A stretch of 64,000 nucleotides of DNA, taken from positions 20,857 through 84,856 of the forward strand of contig JAUNDD010000001.1 of assembly GCA_030526245.1 (NCBI GenBank), in the 5' to 3' direction. A program made the translations under genes and the position numbers. Positions 1-8,894 of the stretch are shown here, in pieces; the stretch's first letter is position 1; each line of letters starts with the position of its first letter. Source of the stretch: Lachnospiraceae bacterium. Lineage in GTDB: Bacteria; Bacillota; Clostridia; Lachnospirales; Lachnospiraceae. Below the pieces are notes generated by a model. The model had not been told where the DNA came from and did not search any database. It saw only the letters and a list, made by a program, of their open reading frames with translations.

Positions 1-658
1 TACTGGTGTGCTTCTCGCCATCGTAAACCAGCTGCTCGTAGATTTCATCGGAAAGTACCAGTAGATCATTCTTGATGGCAATATCTGCCAGCTTCTGCAG
101 AGTTTCCTTGGAGAACACGCCACCGGTGGGGTTGCTCGGATCCACGATGACGATCATTTTCGTCTTTTCGGTGATCTTGCTCTCCAGCTCCTCAAAATCG
201 ATCTGGAAGTCATTAACCTCCTTCAGACTGTAGGTTACCGGAACTGCGCCCAGCGACTCCGGCACGTGAATGTAGTTCAGCCACACCGGATTGGGAACCA
301 GGATCTCGTCACCCGGGTTTAAGAAGGCGGCCATCGCCGCATAGGTTCCTTCACCGACTCCAACGGTAACCAGGACCTCAGAAGCATCATAATCGATGCC
401 GTTCTTTCTCTTTTCAAACTCAGCAATAGTCTGACGGATCTGCGGCGTACCGTAGTTGGAAGTATAGAAAACATGGCCGGCTGCCAGACTTTCATTCGCA
501 GCATCCTTGATTCGCTGCGGCGTATCAAAATCCGGGCGTCCGATCTCCATATGGATCACTTTCTCGCCAGCCTGCTGCATCTTTGTTGCTTTCTCCATTA
601 CGGCACGGATGCCGGAAAACGGAAGACTGTCCATTCTTTTAGCCGGTGTATAGTTCAT
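1..658 (-). CDS. PLP-dependent class I/II aminotransferase, C-terminal part outside window
   Basis: This is the first ~219 codons of an aspartate-aminotransferase-fold enzyme, which moves an amino group between an amino acid and a 2-oxo acid in the cytoplasm. The reading frame is open to the window edge. Visible motifs are the substrate-binding G-R-P-D segment near residue 40, SNPTGG near 175-180 and the cofactor-ring aspartate in SDEIYE near 203-208. The Schiff-base lysine lies beyond the window. The ATG at 658 is chosen because ACAGGAGGATACAGTG precedes it directly. It has its own promoter-like sequence at 743-771, so it is probably not part of the DeoR transcript. The amino acid handled cannot be deduced. 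Family assignment is secure. Confidence 0.9.
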   Translation of the reverse strand, partial: MNYTPAKRMDSLPFSGIRAVMEKATKMQQAGEKVIHMEIGRPDFDTPQRIKDAANESLAAGHVFYTSNYGTPQIRQTIAEFEKRKNGIDYDASEVLVTVGVGEGTYAAMAAFLNPGDEILVPNPVWLNYIHVPESLGAVPVTYSLKEVNDFQIDFEELESKITEKTKMIVIVDPSNPTGGVFSKETLQKLADIAIKNDLLVLSDEIYEQLVYDGEKHTS

Positions 659-697
659 CACTGTATCCTCCTGTAGAACATGGAATAGTATTTATAT

Positions 698-721
698 CTG
701 TACGGCAGAACCACCGTACAG
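698..721 (-). other. Hairpin in aminotransferase 5' leader
   Basis: Perfect 8-base inverted repeat (CTGTACGG and CCGTACAG) with an 8-base loop, lying between the candidate promoter and the ribosome site. There is no T tract on either side, so a terminator is unlikely. It could be an operator or an mRNA-stability stem. Confidence 0.4.
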
Positions 722-742
722 TTCATTACTCTCTTCCCTGTC

Positions 743-771
743 ATGCTAACATTCACATACAGCAAAGTCAA
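743..771 (-). promoter_or_regulatory. Candidate sigma-A promoter of the aminotransferase
   Basis: On the minus strand TTGACT is followed after 17 bases by TAGCAT, about 85 bases before the start codon. The -35 is good and the -10 is weak. Confidence 0.45.
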
Positions 772-824
772 TTTAATAATTCCTATGTATAATATAGAAG
801 CAATTAATATTTAAACCAACACAA

Positions 825-1613
825 TCAGTCCTCGGTTTTCCTCTCTTCTTCCATCGGATAATAAAGATCGATGCCTTTTTCTTCAAACAATTCCAGCCAT
901 TCATCATCCGGTTTGCGATCCGTAACCACCGCTTCGAGCTGATCAAATCCAAGTACACGCACAAATGCGTATTTATCAAACTTCGTATGATCCACCATCA
1001 GAATGATCTTCTGTCCCCGCTGGATCAGTACTCGTTTTATGGCCGCCTCTTCTTCATTTGAATCAAAGATGCCACCATCTAAACTCATGCCCGTACAACT
1101 GATCAGCACATAGTCCAGGTAATATTCATTGATCGTGTTGCGCGCGATGGAGCCCTGCATGGAAAACGTATTATTATTGATTACCCCACCGGTAGAAATG
1201 ACCGTCAGTGCGGCCTGATCCAGCTCTCGAACGATCTTTACCGAATTCGTCAGAACCGTAATATCTCTTCGATCTCGCAGAAGACTGATCGCTTCCATTC
1301 CCGTGGAACTCGAATCAACTCCCAGAGACACTCCGGTAGGAATGATTTCTGCCGTCAGCCGACCAATCGTCTGCTTTTCATCCTTATTGGTCTGAGCCCG
1401 TCGAAGGTACTCAATATGCTCCGATACATGATACATATTCAGTACGGCCCCGCCATGGGTTCGTGTGATAAGCCCTTCCTGCTCCAGCTTCTCCAGGTCT
1501 CTTCGAATTGTCTCCTCTGTCACTCCATACTCTTTGCTCAACTGGGAAACCAGTACTTTTTTGTTTCTTTTAACAGTCTGCCTTATTTCCGACAGCCTTT
1601 CTCTCTGTGCCAT
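825..1613 (-). CDS. DeoR/GlpR-family transcriptional regulator (copy 1)
   Basis: A 262-residue sugar-responsive repressor. The N-terminal winged helix (about residues 5-57) contains the family signature TEETIRRDLEKLE, followed by THGGAV. The C-terminal DeoR sensor domain has GVDSSSTGM, LTNS and MVDHTKFDK, the pattern that binds a sugar-phosphate effector. The frame extends upstream, but the ATG at 1613 is preferred because it has GAGAAGG upstream and gives the usual DeoR start and length. It is a close paralog of the DeoR at 11614-12399, with the same block structure and similar ending. It lies downstream of the AEC transporter with its own promoter and an operator-like palindrome, so it probably autoregulates. 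Confidence 0.93.
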   Translation of the reverse strand: MAQRERLSEIRQTVKRNKKVLVSQLSKEYGVTEETIRRDLEKLEQEGLITRTHGGAVLNMYHVSEHIEYLRRAQTNKDEKQTIGRLTAEIIPTGVSLGVDSSSTGMEAISLLRDRRDITVLTNSVKIVRELDQAALTVISTGGVINNNTFSMQGSIARNTINEYYLDYVLISCTGMSLDGGIFDSNEEEAAIKRVLIQRGQKIILMVDHTKFDKYAFVRVLGFDQLEAVVTDRKPDDEWLELFEEKGIDLYYPMEEERKTED

Positions 1614-1649
1614 GGATAACCTTCTCGACTTTCTGTTTATTTTTTCTCT

Positions 1650-1674
1650 TACGATTCTTTTGAACGAAATCGTA
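1650..1674. promoter_or_regulatory. Operator-like palindrome of DeoR copy 1
   Basis: Inverted repeat TACGATT ... AATCGTA, 7-base arms separated by 11 bases, just downstream of the -10 of the regulator's own promoter. The position suits autorepression. Confidence 0.5.
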
Positions 1675-1680
1675 TAAACA

Positions 1681-1708
1681 ATTATACCAAATAATCTCAA
1701 ATCTGCAA
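1681..1708 (-). promoter_or_regulatory. Promoter of DeoR copy 1
   Basis: TTGCAG, 16 bases, then a perfect TATAAT on the minus strand, about 70 bases before the ATG at 1613. Confidence 0.7.
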
Positions 1709-1744
1709 ACTGTGCAATTACTTTCACTTAGAGACATACGGTGA

Positions 1745-2689
1745 TTATGCCCCCGCCATCCATCGAACCGCCAGAAATATGACCGGAATAGATATCACAC
1801 AAAACAGAGTCGATACCGTCACGATCTGCGCCGCATAATCCGGATCCAGACCATGATCCCTGGAAATCATAACGGCAATGGTTGTCGATGGCGAGCAGGC
1901 TGTCACCATCAGCACAATACTTTCCGCCTCCGGAAAAATCTGTCTTGCTGCTGCATAAACCAAAACAGGTACAAGGATCATTCTCGTCACCGAATAGATC
2001 AGGGCGTGAGGCAAATTCCTGGCACTTCCCTTTTCCATAAAGCAGAGACTTGCTCCGATATAGATCATTCCCAACACGGTGCTGGTCGATCCCAACTGAC
2101 CAATCGTTTCTTTCACGATTGCAGGTATCGGAACGCTGAACGTATTGACCAGAAACCCGAGCAGCACTGCGTAAGTGATGGGGTTCAGCGCATTTCGGAT
2201 GCTTTCCGCCAGATTTTTCTTCTGCCCCTGCGTAAACAGACTGATTCCCACCGTCCAGATCACCAGAGCCTCCAGTGAACAGCCCAGCGGAATATAAATA
2301 GAGGCCTGCGTGCCCTCAAACAGCGCATACAACAGCGGTAATACCACATACGCATAGTTGCCGCTGACCATACAGCCCAGATGTACATTCCTTTGCGGAT
2401 ATTTCATACCGGTGACCTTCACACAGATCAGTCCTGCCAGTATCATGACCGGGTATATACACAGCTGTGCCGCCACCATTCCCCTAAGTTTGATCAGATC
2501 ACCGAACGTCACTTTCTGCTCCATCAGCAGGTGGAACGATAGCAGCGGAAGAATAATCTTCATCAAAAGCCCCGACAGAACCGTCAGCCCCTCCTTTTTT
2601 AAAACACCGATGCGAACAGCAAACACACCGGTCAGGATCAAAAGAACCAGATTGAACAATTTGGGAATAATGATCGAGTAGTAATCCAT
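1745..2689 (-). CDS. AEC-family transporter (auxin efflux carrier superfamily)
   Basis: A 314-residue integral membrane protein, normal length for bacterial AEC carriers, which export or exchange small organic anions. The chain is a run of hydrophobic segments with the family's Asn/Pro-rich break in the middle (NALNPITYAVLLG, about residue 165) and the C-terminal stretch PSTTIAVMISRDHG. The ATG at 2689 is preceded by AAAGGTGGTAAAAGGGT. It sits between the terminator of the Liv-type operon and the DeoR promoter, so it may be transcribed partly by read-through. Its association with a sugar operon suggests export of an organic acid end product, but the substrate cannot be read from sequence. Confidence 0.88.
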   Translation of the reverse strand: MDYYSIIIPKLFNLVLLILTGVFAVRIGVLKKEGLTVLSGLLMKIILPLLSFHLLMEQKVTFGDLIKLRGMVAAQLCIYPVMILAGLICVKVTGMKYPQRNVHLGCMVSGNYAYVVLPLLYALFEGTQASIYIPLGCSLEALVIWTVGISLFTQGQKKNLAESIRNALNPITYAVLLGFLVNTFSVPIPAIVKETIGQLGSTSTVLGMIYIGASLCFMEKGSARNLPHALIYSVTRMILVPVLVYAAARQIFPEAESIVLMVTACSPSTTIAVMISRDHGLDPDYAAQIVTVSTLFCVISIPVIFLAVRWMAGA

Positions 2690-2710
2690 ACCCTTTTACC
2701 ACCTTTCATA

Positions 2711-2745
2711 GCCGATTTATATCGAACCCGCAGGAAATCAAAAAC
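2711..2745 (-). repeat. Dispersed 3' motif, copy A
   Basis: On the minus strand the T tract of the 2740-2780 terminator runs into GATTTCCTGCGGGTTCGATA and then TAAATCGG. Nearly the same sequence follows the terminator at 34725-34777 (copy B), and a shorter version is found at 52372-52399 (copy C). Confidence 0.55.
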
Positions 2746-2780
2746 GGGCCGCGAACAACCATCCCTTGTTCAACAGCCCG
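2740..2780 (-). terminator. Intrinsic terminator of the Liv-type sugar operon
   Basis: On the minus strand CGGGC...GAACAA, a short loop, then TTGTTC...GCCCG and TTTTT, 65 bases after the stop of the FBA-type aldolase gene. It marks the end of the nine-gene operon that begins at 11471. Confidence 0.8.
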
Positions 2781-2844
2781 CTATTTATTTTCAAATGACA
2801 GAAGTAAGCACGACGCTCGTGATCAGGACGCACCGCATCCCTCA

Positions 2845-3672
2845 TCAGAAGCCAAGTTCCTTCATCTTGTGAATGACAACCTGCCGTTCATCTTCCAAAG
2901 GCCGCTGAAGCAGTGTCTTATACACCAGTTCATTCGGTCTTGCTTCCAGTTCAGCACGTAATCCTTTATCAAAAGCCACTCGAAGGGCCGTACCGATATT
3001 TACCTTACATACATGATAACTGCGCATCTTTTCCAGCTGATCATCCGGCAATCCGGTAGAACCATGAATAACAAGCGGCACCTTCACCTCATTCTGAATT
3101 TCTTCCAGAAGATCAAAGTGAATGTTCGCAGACTGAGTACGCATCTGATGAGTCGTTCCAACCGACACCGCAAGGCAGCTGCAGCCGGTCGCTTCCGCAA
3201 AGTCCCTTGCCTCCTTCGGATCCGTCAGCTGGTCCTTATGCGTATCCTTTCCCAGATATGCTACTGAACCGATCTCGGCCTCTACAGAAGCACCGTATCT
3301 CTTAGCACGTTCCACAACTTCCCGTGTAATACGCACATTCTCTTCAAAGGGAAGCTGAGAACCGTCAAACATAACCGAAGAATAGCCTGCATCCAGTGCC
3401 TTCCAGATTGCCTCCGTGTTATTGGCATGATCCAGATGCATGCAAACCGGGACAGACGCTTTTTTTGCCATTTCTCTCGCTACCATCCCCCAGTAATCAT
3501 AACCGATAAACTCGGAGATCATGGGGCTGGCCTGCATGATGATCGGCGCATTTAATTCTTCTGCTGCAGAAATCAACGTCGGAATATCCGGAAAAATAGC
3601 CAGGTTAAAAGCACCAACGGCGGCATCCTTTTCCATATACTGTGGCAGTAACTCATCTAACGTAACATACAT
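2845..3672 (-). CDS. Class II fructose/tagatose-bisphosphate aldolase family protein
   Basis: A 275-residue zinc-dependent ketose-bisphosphate aldolase, which cleaves a ketose bisphosphate to DHAP and an aldehyde phosphate. Visible elements are the catalytic HLDHA (Asp81, zinc His82), AEIGSV (131-136), zinc His175 in GTTHQ, zinc His203 in IHGSTG and KVNIGTA (223-229). It is slightly shorter than housekeeping FBA, as in the GatY/KbaY/YdjI group. It is the last gene of the Liv-type operon, before an intrinsic terminator and after two hairpins that follow the binding-protein gene. The substrate is unknown; the context suggests a ketose (bis)phosphate made by the FGGY or PfkB kinases. Confidence 0.92.
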   Translation of the reverse strand: MYVTLDELLPQYMEKDAAVGAFNLAIFPDIPTLISAAEELNAPIIMQASPMISEFIGYDYWGMVAREMAKKASVPVCMHLDHANNTEAIWKALDAGYSSVMFDGSQLPFEENVRITREVVERAKRYGASVEAEIGSVAYLGKDTHKDQLTDPKEARDFAEATGCSCLAVSVGTTHQMRTQSANIHFDLLEEIQNEVKVPLVIHGSTGLPDDQLEKMRSYHVCKVNIGTALRVAFDKGLRAELEARPNELVYKTLLQRPLEDERQVVIHKMKELGF

Positions 3673-3758
3673 ATTGCTGATCCTCTTTTCTCAAATCAAA
3701 ACTAGTCATATCAGCAGAAAGGAACTTTCTGCATAGATCTCTCGCCTAATTTGAGGAA

Positions 3759-3808
3759 GCACCGGAAAACCGGTGCCTCCTGTCTGCTTCTGCCGGAGAA
3801 CCCGGCAT
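3759..3808 (-). other. Two intercistronic hairpins after the binding-protein gene
   Basis: GCACCGG-aaaac-type stem (3759-3776, 7 bases each arm) and TGCCGG/CCGGCA (3792-3808) lie between the binding-protein stop and the aldolase start, with no T tract. Such stems commonly stabilise the 3' end of binding-protein mRNA inside a polycistronic message. Confidence 0.5.
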
Positions 3809-3830
3809 TTACTTTCTGTCAAAAGAGCAA

Positions 3831-5090
3831 TTATCTTTCTTCCCAGGACGGCATCGGAACGGTTGCTTCAATGACAGCATTTGCCTCCGGATATACAGTC
3901 TGATACTTGCCATCGATCATCTGAACGACGAAAGAGTTAGCCTCGGTATTCTGACCGTACTCGTCAACGCTGATTCCATTCCACGGAATCGGCAGCTCAG
4001 CGGTATCAACATCCAGATCTCTCATTGCTTCAGCAATGGCTTCCGGATCAGAAGAACCAGCCTGGTTAATTGCAACAGCAATCATCAGAAGGTTCGTCAT
4101 ATCCTTGCAATGTCCCTCGGAAAGAGTTGCTCCATCCGGAGAATACTGGGTGTACAGATCAACCAGCTGTGCGGTTGCCGGGTTGGTAAGGTCGGTGGAC
4201 CAGCCAGCCGTTGTATAGATGTACTCGGTATCACCAGCCATCGTATCCAGGAAGTCAGTCTGCACGAAGCCGCCGCGCTGTCCCAGCAGGATCTTCGGTG
4301 CCCAGTTCTGCTCCTTGAAGCCCTTCAGGAACAGGATCGCATCCGATGAATAGGAAGCCATGAACACAACATCCGGGTTAGCTGCTTTGATCTTCAGAAC
4401 CTCGGCAGAAACGTTGGTAGCCGATGCAGAGTAGGAAATATCCTCTACTACTTCGTATCCATATACATCCGCATAGTTCTGCTCGGAAATACGGATATTG
4501 GCACCAAACTCACTATCCTCCGATACGAATGCAACCGTCTTCAGGTCAGCGCCTTTTGCATTCTCCTGATCCAGGAATTTGTAGGCATCCTCGATGTAAG
4601 TATTATCATTGCAGCCATAACGGAAATAGTAGTCAAAATCAGTATCCGGATCGGTCAGAGACGGTGAAGAACCTGCTGTGCAAAGCGGGATACCGTAGGT
4701 CTCTGTAACAACCGCAACGGCCTTGGTTACTGCGGAGGTATACTGACCGGTCATAGCTACTACGCCTTCCTCGGTAATCAGACGTTTTGCTTCAGAAGCT
4801 GCCGTGGTGGGATCCTGCTTGGAATCTGCAAATACCAGCTCGATCTTTGCGCCATCCAGGCTCGGAATACCGGCTTCCTCAGCCAGTGCTAAGGCAATGT
4901 CCGGATTTTCGTTGTTGATCAGATCTGCGATCATTTCACCGGCTGCCTTAACCTGCAGACCGTAAGTTGCATTGGCACCGGACATCGGAGTCAGGAAACC
5001 AATTTTGATCGTTTCTTCTGCACTTGCAGCTACGCTCATACCAAGAGCCATCGCACCAACCAAACCGAGCGCACATACTTTTTTGTTCAT
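3831..5090 (-). CDS. Liv-type ABC transporter substrate-binding protein
   Basis: A 419-residue extracytoplasmic binding protein of the leucine/amide family (Peripla_BP_6). It has a signal peptide of about 25 residues ending ASA-EE. The mature start IKIGFLTPMSGANATYG matches this family (IGxxxPxSG), and later blocks include FVSEDSEFG and a C-terminal lobe ending in a Tyr-rich region. There is no lipobox cysteine in the signal, unusual for a Gram-positive binding protein. It has a strong ribosome site, AAAGGAGGAACAAG. It is transcribed with its permeases, ATPases, sugar kinase and aldolases, so a sugar-derived or polyol ligand is more likely than a branched-chain amino acid. That ligand call is inference. 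Confidence 0.93.
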   Translation of the reverse strand: MNKKVCALGLVGAMALGMSVAASAEETIKIGFLTPMSGANATYGLQVKAAGEMIADLINNENPDIALALAEEAGIPSLDGAKIELVFADSKQDPTTAASEAKRLITEEGVVAMTGQYTSAVTKAVAVVTETYGIPLCTAGSSPSLTDPDTDFDYYFRYGCNDNTYIEDAYKFLDQENAKGADLKTVAFVSEDSEFGANIRISEQNYADVYGYEVVEDISYSASATNVSAEVLKIKAANPDVVFMASYSSDAILFLKGFKEQNWAPKILLGQRGGFVQTDFLDTMAGDTEYIYTTAGWSTDLTNPATAQLVDLYTQYSPDGATLSEGHCKDMTNLLMIAVAINQAGSSDPEAIAEAMRDLDVDTAELPIPWNGISVDEYGQNTEANSFVVQMIDGKYQTVYPEANAVIEATVPMPSWEER

Positions 5091-5152
5091 CTTGTTCCTC
5101 CTTTAAAATTGGTTATTAGTTTCAATCAGCATACCTTTCGATCATATGCCAA

Positions 5153-6025
5153 TCATTCTATGAAGACGCCGCCCTCCTTCAAGATCCTCGCCAGGCACAG
5201 CGCTGCTTCCTTTGCTGCTTCATTCAGATCCATGTTTTCGTAGCGTACTGTTGTGGGAGCCATAGGCTCGACAATGACCGGACCGTCATAGCCCTTCTCA
5301 TGAAAAGCTCTGACAATGGCCGTCGAATCGATCACACCCGTTTCATTGGGCATTGCTCTTTCCTTAAAGATGAAATCCGATGTGGATTCGCCAACAAAAG
5401 CATCGTCTAAATGAAGATTTACAACGCGATCTATATTGTTTAAAAACAGATAAAGATCATTATTTCCACCACCGGATGTATGCCAGTGGATACAGTCAAA
5501 CACAAATCCAATATCATGGCTGACACTGTCCGCCAAAGCCATCGCACCTGCCAGATTACAAATGAACGGGTAGCGGAAAGTATGGTTGATCGTAGGCAGT
5601 CCCTGATACTCTAATCCGTAACGGATCCCATTCTCTTTCATGATATGGTGGATCTTTTTAAGTCGATTATGATACCATTCAAAATTCTCAGAATAATCCC
5701 TGTCATCCGATCCTGGCCACAGATGATTGTACGCACTGTCACAACCGGCGGCCTTGGCCCTTTCCAGCCATCTGGCCCACTGAGCCAACGCCTCCTCAAA
5801 GGTTGGATCATCAACCTTGAACATATCGCAGGGGGCCATCATCAAACCGAATCGCATCCCCATATCAGCCAGCCGTTTTCCCTGCTCTCTGGCGTTCTCC
5901 AGACTGCCGAAGGCATGAGCCGGAACCTCTATCCCCTGCCAGCCGGCTTTGTGGGCTGCTCCCAGAACCTCTTCGAATGAATACTTATTCATGCCCATGG
6001 TTCTCGGGTTCAAATTCATATACAT
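5153..6025 (-). CDS. Sugar phosphate isomerase/epimerase-type TIM barrel protein
   Basis: A 290-residue AP-endonuclease-2-like TIM barrel of the xylose isomerase/tagatose epimerase/IolE group. Likely metal and acid-base residues are in the blocks GIEVPAH near the start, LEYQGLPT, FDCIHWHTSGG and the C-terminal VIVEPMAP. These barrels epimerise or isomerise free ketoses or inositol derivatives with a divalent metal. The ATG at 6025 is chosen over the ATG two codons later because GGAG stands at the right distance before it. It lies between the class II aldolase and the binding protein. It is the only candidate isomerase in the operon; which sugar it handles is not visible. Confidence 0.87.
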   Translation of the reverse strand: MYMNLNPRTMGMNKYSFEEVLGAAHKAGWQGIEVPAHAFGSLENAREQGKRLADMGMRFGLMMAPCDMFKVDDPTFEEALAQWARWLERAKAAGCDSAYNHLWPGSDDRDYSENFEWYHNRLKKIHHIMKENGIRYGLEYQGLPTINHTFRYPFICNLAGAMALADSVSHDIGFVFDCIHWHTSGGGNNDLYLFLNNIDRVVNLHLDDAFVGESTSDFIFKERAMPNETGVIDSTAIVRAFHEKGYDGPVIVEPMAPTTVRYENMDLNEAAKEAALCLARILKEGGVFIE

Positions 6026-6040
6026 ATTCGTTCTCCTGTA

Positions 6041-6679
6041 TTACAGATCCAGCGGTCTTCCCATCAGACGGTAGATTTCCGGCTCCGGAATATCTTTCGT
6101 ACCTCCGATGAGATTTGCATAGATCAGTTCTTTGCCAAGCTTCTCCGCCGAAACGATCCGCTGACAAGCCAGTGCCAGAGACGATCCGATACTTAACACA
6201 CCATGATTGGCCATCAATACAAGATTTCGATGCAGCAGATACGGTCTTGCATTCTCAATGATCTCTTCGCTTCCCGGTCTTCCATAGGGTGTACAGGGAA
6301 TATCATGATAATGGAACAGGATTTCCGGATGGCATTTAACCTCAATACTCTTATTCGCCATAGCATAAGCCGTCAGTACCGGCGGGTGACAATGAATGCA
6401 TGCATTCACACCCTCTTTTACCGTATACGCACCTTTATGCATGATCGTTTCCGAGGAAGGACGACCTCCCCAGATCTGTTCTCCCTTTGCCAGGTCGATC
6501 ACACAGATATTATCATGATTCAATGCCTTTTTACTGGTTCGGCCCGGAGTGATATACATCAGATCGCCTTCTCTGATTGAGAGATTACCTTCAAATGTAT
6601 TGACAAGCTCCATCTCCTGCATTTCCGATCCGACACGCATAATCTCGTCCATGACTGCTGTATTAATTCTTTTGTCCAT
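6041..6679 (-). CDS. Class II aldolase/adducin family (fuculose/rhamnulose-phosphate aldolase type)
   Basis: A 212-residue zinc aldolase of the FucA/RhaD/AraD fold, which cleaves a ketose 1-phosphate to DHAP and an aldehyde, or epimerises a pentulose 5-phosphate. Zinc ligands His96 and His98 are in CIHCHPP and His159 is in MANHGV. The acid-base Glu77 is in RPSSE. N-terminal EGNLSIR and TPGRTSK form the phosphate and substrate loop. Its ATG overlaps the end of the kinase gene region with a single base between (TGAGATG), which shows translational coupling. Paired with the FGGY kinase, it is most simply read as the cleavage step for the kinase product. Confidence 0.92.
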   Translation of the reverse strand: MDKRINTAVMDEIMRVGSEMQEMELVNTFEGNLSIREGDLMYITPGRTSKKALNHDNICVIDLAKGEQIWGGRPSSETIMHKGAYTVKEGVNACIHCHPPVLTAYAMANKSIEVKCHPEILFHYHDIPCTPYGRPGSEEIIENARPYLLHRNLVLMANHGVLSIGSSLALACQRIVSAEKLGKELIYANLIGGTKDIPEPEIYRLMGRPLDL

Positions 6680-6680
6680 C

Positions 6681-8165
6681 TCAAAGCCTCCCGAAAAAAC
6701 CTGATTTTGTAATATGTTTCATGCGATCCTGCCAATACAATGACCGCCTGCTTTCATAAGTCTCCAACCTGCATGAAGCAAATGCCGCGCGCTCCAGCTC
6801 TTCCTTTGTTCCTATCGCCTTGGTTCCATACAATTGCAGAAGCAGATTTCCGCATGCCGATGCCCAGGGACTCCCGGCCACCACCGAAATACCTGCAGCA
6901 TCTGCAAACATCTGAAGAAGCAGTTTATTCTGTACCCCTCCATTCAATGCCACGATCTGCTCATAATGCTTTCCTGTAATTCGTTCAAGCTCCCCGATAT
7001 TCCAGGCCACGCAAAGTGCATAGCTTTCAAACAGACATCGGGCAACCTGCTGCATCCCCGAAACCTCCGGCTGCCCCGTTTCGCGGCAATAATCGCTGAT
7101 CGTTTTTAAAATATCCGTTTCAGATACCCGAAAACGGTCATCGCTGACATTAATAAAAGAGAAATTCTGTGGAGCTGACTTTACAGCTTCGCATACCATC
7201 TCATAATTCAGATCCGGTATGTCCTGGCGCCATCTTTCCATGCATCGTTCCAGGATCCAGAAGCCCGGAACATCCTTACAAAGAGAATAGGTTTGAAAAG
7301 CACCGCGCATGTTTTTAAATCCACTTTGAAAACTGGATTCATTTACAACAGGCTCTTTCACCCTGGCGCCCAGCACAAAGGAAGTACCCATGCTCACAAA
7401 TGCTTTATTCTCATTCAGATCCGGTATGGCCAGCAAAGCCGCTTCCGTATCATGCCCGGCCACTGTAATCACCGGTAATCCTGCTATTCCTTCCACCGTT
7501 GAAAAGGATGATTTTATTCTGCCTCGAGCCTCTCCAGGCTCACATAACAACATGAACAGCCTGTCCGGTATACCCAGCTCACGAAATACCTTTCTGTTCC
7601 AGTCCTGCCCATCCTTCTCGAGCATGTACAGCACAGAAGCAATCGTCCGCTCTGCACACATTTCTCCTGTCAGGAGATACTCCAGAAGGTTCGGCAGCGG
7701 CAGAAGTCTTTCCCCTTCTTCAATATTGGGAGAAGCTTCCAGGACATCCTGCAGCAGGTGCAGCAGTCCTCTTGTTTTGATGGGAACATTCCCCATCTCA
7801 CAATACATTTCCCAATCCGAATAATGCTCATGAAGATGGTCCATGATCCCATCGATTCTGCGATCTCTGTAATGATGCGGCAGCAGAAGCAACCGACCTG
7901 CTTTATCCAGCACACCATAGCCGTTTCCAAAGGTATCAATGCCAAGCGAAATCAGCTGAAATCTTTCCGCAAACCTTTCGAGTCCTTCCCGAATCGCACG
8001 AAGCATTGTCTCAATATCCACATAATCACGCCCGTCTTTCACTAACGGATAATGACGAACCGAATATGTATCCCTCACCTTTAATTCCCGACCATCCCAG
8101 CCGGCCGCCACCAGCTTTATGCCTGTGGCCCCAATATCTGCCGCCACATACACAGATTCTTTCAT
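6681..8165 (-). CDS. FGGY-family carbohydrate kinase (rhamnulokinase-like)
   Basis: A 494-residue two-domain sugar kinase, full length for the family. The N-terminal ATPase fold has AADIGATGIKLV. The substrate domain follows, and the catalytic base is the Asp of AGHDTEAAL near residue 240, followed by SMGTSFVLG. The C-terminal domain has ALNGGVQNKLLLQMFADAAG, the adenine-binding block. It phosphorylates a ketose using ATP. It starts one codon after LivF, with GGAGGCTGAGTA before its ATG, and precedes the class II aldolase, forming a kinase-aldolase pair. Substrate specificity cannot be assigned. Confidence 0.93.
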   Translation of the reverse strand: MKESVYVAADIGATGIKLVAAGWDGRELKVRDTYSVRHYPLVKDGRDYVDIETMLRAIREGLERFAERFQLISLGIDTFGNGYGVLDKAGRLLLLPHHYRDRRIDGIMDHLHEHYSDWEMYCEMGNVPIKTRGLLHLLQDVLEASPNIEEGERLLPLPNLLEYLLTGEMCAERTIASVLYMLEKDGQDWNRKVFRELGIPDRLFMLLCEPGEARGRIKSSFSTVEGIAGLPVITVAGHDTEAALLAIPDLNENKAFVSMGTSFVLGARVKEPVVNESSFQSGFKNMRGAFQTYSLCKDVPGFWILERCMERWRQDIPDLNYEMVCEAVKSAPQNFSFINVSDDRFRVSETDILKTISDYCRETGQPEVSGMQQVARCLFESYALCVAWNIGELERITGKHYEQIVALNGGVQNKLLLQMFADAAGISVVAGSPWASACGNLLLQLYGTKAIGTKEELERAAFASCRLETYESRRSLYWQDRMKHITKSGFFGRL

Positions 8166-8168
8166 TAC

Positions 8169-8894
8169 TCAGCCTCCGAGATAAGCTCTCTGTACTTCCG
8201 TATTGGTCAGCAGCTCATCGCCACGGCCTTCAATAACCACTTCACCATTCTGTACTACAAACGCGTAATCACACATAGCCAGCGTATCCGTAGCATTCTG
8301 TTCAACGATAATGATGGTAATGCCCGTTTTGGCAATACTCTTGATAAACTCGAAAATCTCCTGAACCAGTTTAGGCATCAGACCAAGTGACGGCTCATCC
8401 AGGATCAGAAGCTGCGGATCCGACATCAGGCTTCTGGCAATAGCCACCATCTGCTGTTCACCGCCCGAAAGTGTTCCGGCAATCTGTTTCTTTCTTTCTT
8501 CAACTCTGGGGAACAGTTTGTAGACCTTATCCAGGCGTTCCTTGATCTTCTTTTTATCCTTTTCCAGATAAGCTCCCATCAGAAGATTATCCTCTACTGT
8601 CATGCCGGCAAAAAGCATACGGCCTTCCGGAACCATTGAGATTCCCTTCGGTACCAGCTTATGGGAAGGAACTCCGGTAATATCCTCTCCCCTATAGTAG
8701 ACCTTTCCACCCATGGGCTTGATCGTACCGGTAATGGCACGCAGTGTAGTGGACTTGCCTACACCATTGGAACCAAGGATCGCAAGGATCTCGCCCTCTT
8801 TCGCAGTAAAGGAAATGCCATTCAGGACATTCATCCCGTTATAACCCGCTTCAAGATCTTTGACCTCAAGAATAATCTCTTTCTTATTCTCCAT
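8169..8894 (-). CDS. livF: Liv-type ABC transporter ATP-binding protein LivF
   Basis: A 241-residue ABC ATPase of the branched-chain amino acid/amide family. Walker A is GSNGVGKST, the signature is LSGGEQQM, Walker B is LLILDEPSLG, and the H-loop is VEQNA, where the QN pair is typical of LivF. The ATG at 8894 is used, not an upstream codon, because GGAGG and GAAGG precede it and the family normally begins near this point. The gene overlaps livG by 11 bases. It energises uptake together with LivG through LivH and LivM. Confidence 0.95.
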   Translation of the reverse strand: MENKKEIILEVKDLEAGYNGMNVLNGISFTAKEGEILAILGSNGVGKSTTLRAITGTIKPMGGKVYYRGEDITGVPSHKLVPKGISMVPEGRMLFAGMTVEDNLLMGAYLEKDKKKIKERLDKVYKLFPRVEERKKQIAGTLSGGEQQMVAIARSLMSDPQLLILDEPSLGLMPKLVQEIFEFIKSIAKTGITIIIVEQNATDTLAMCDYAFVVQNGEVVIEGRGDELLTNTEVQRAYLGG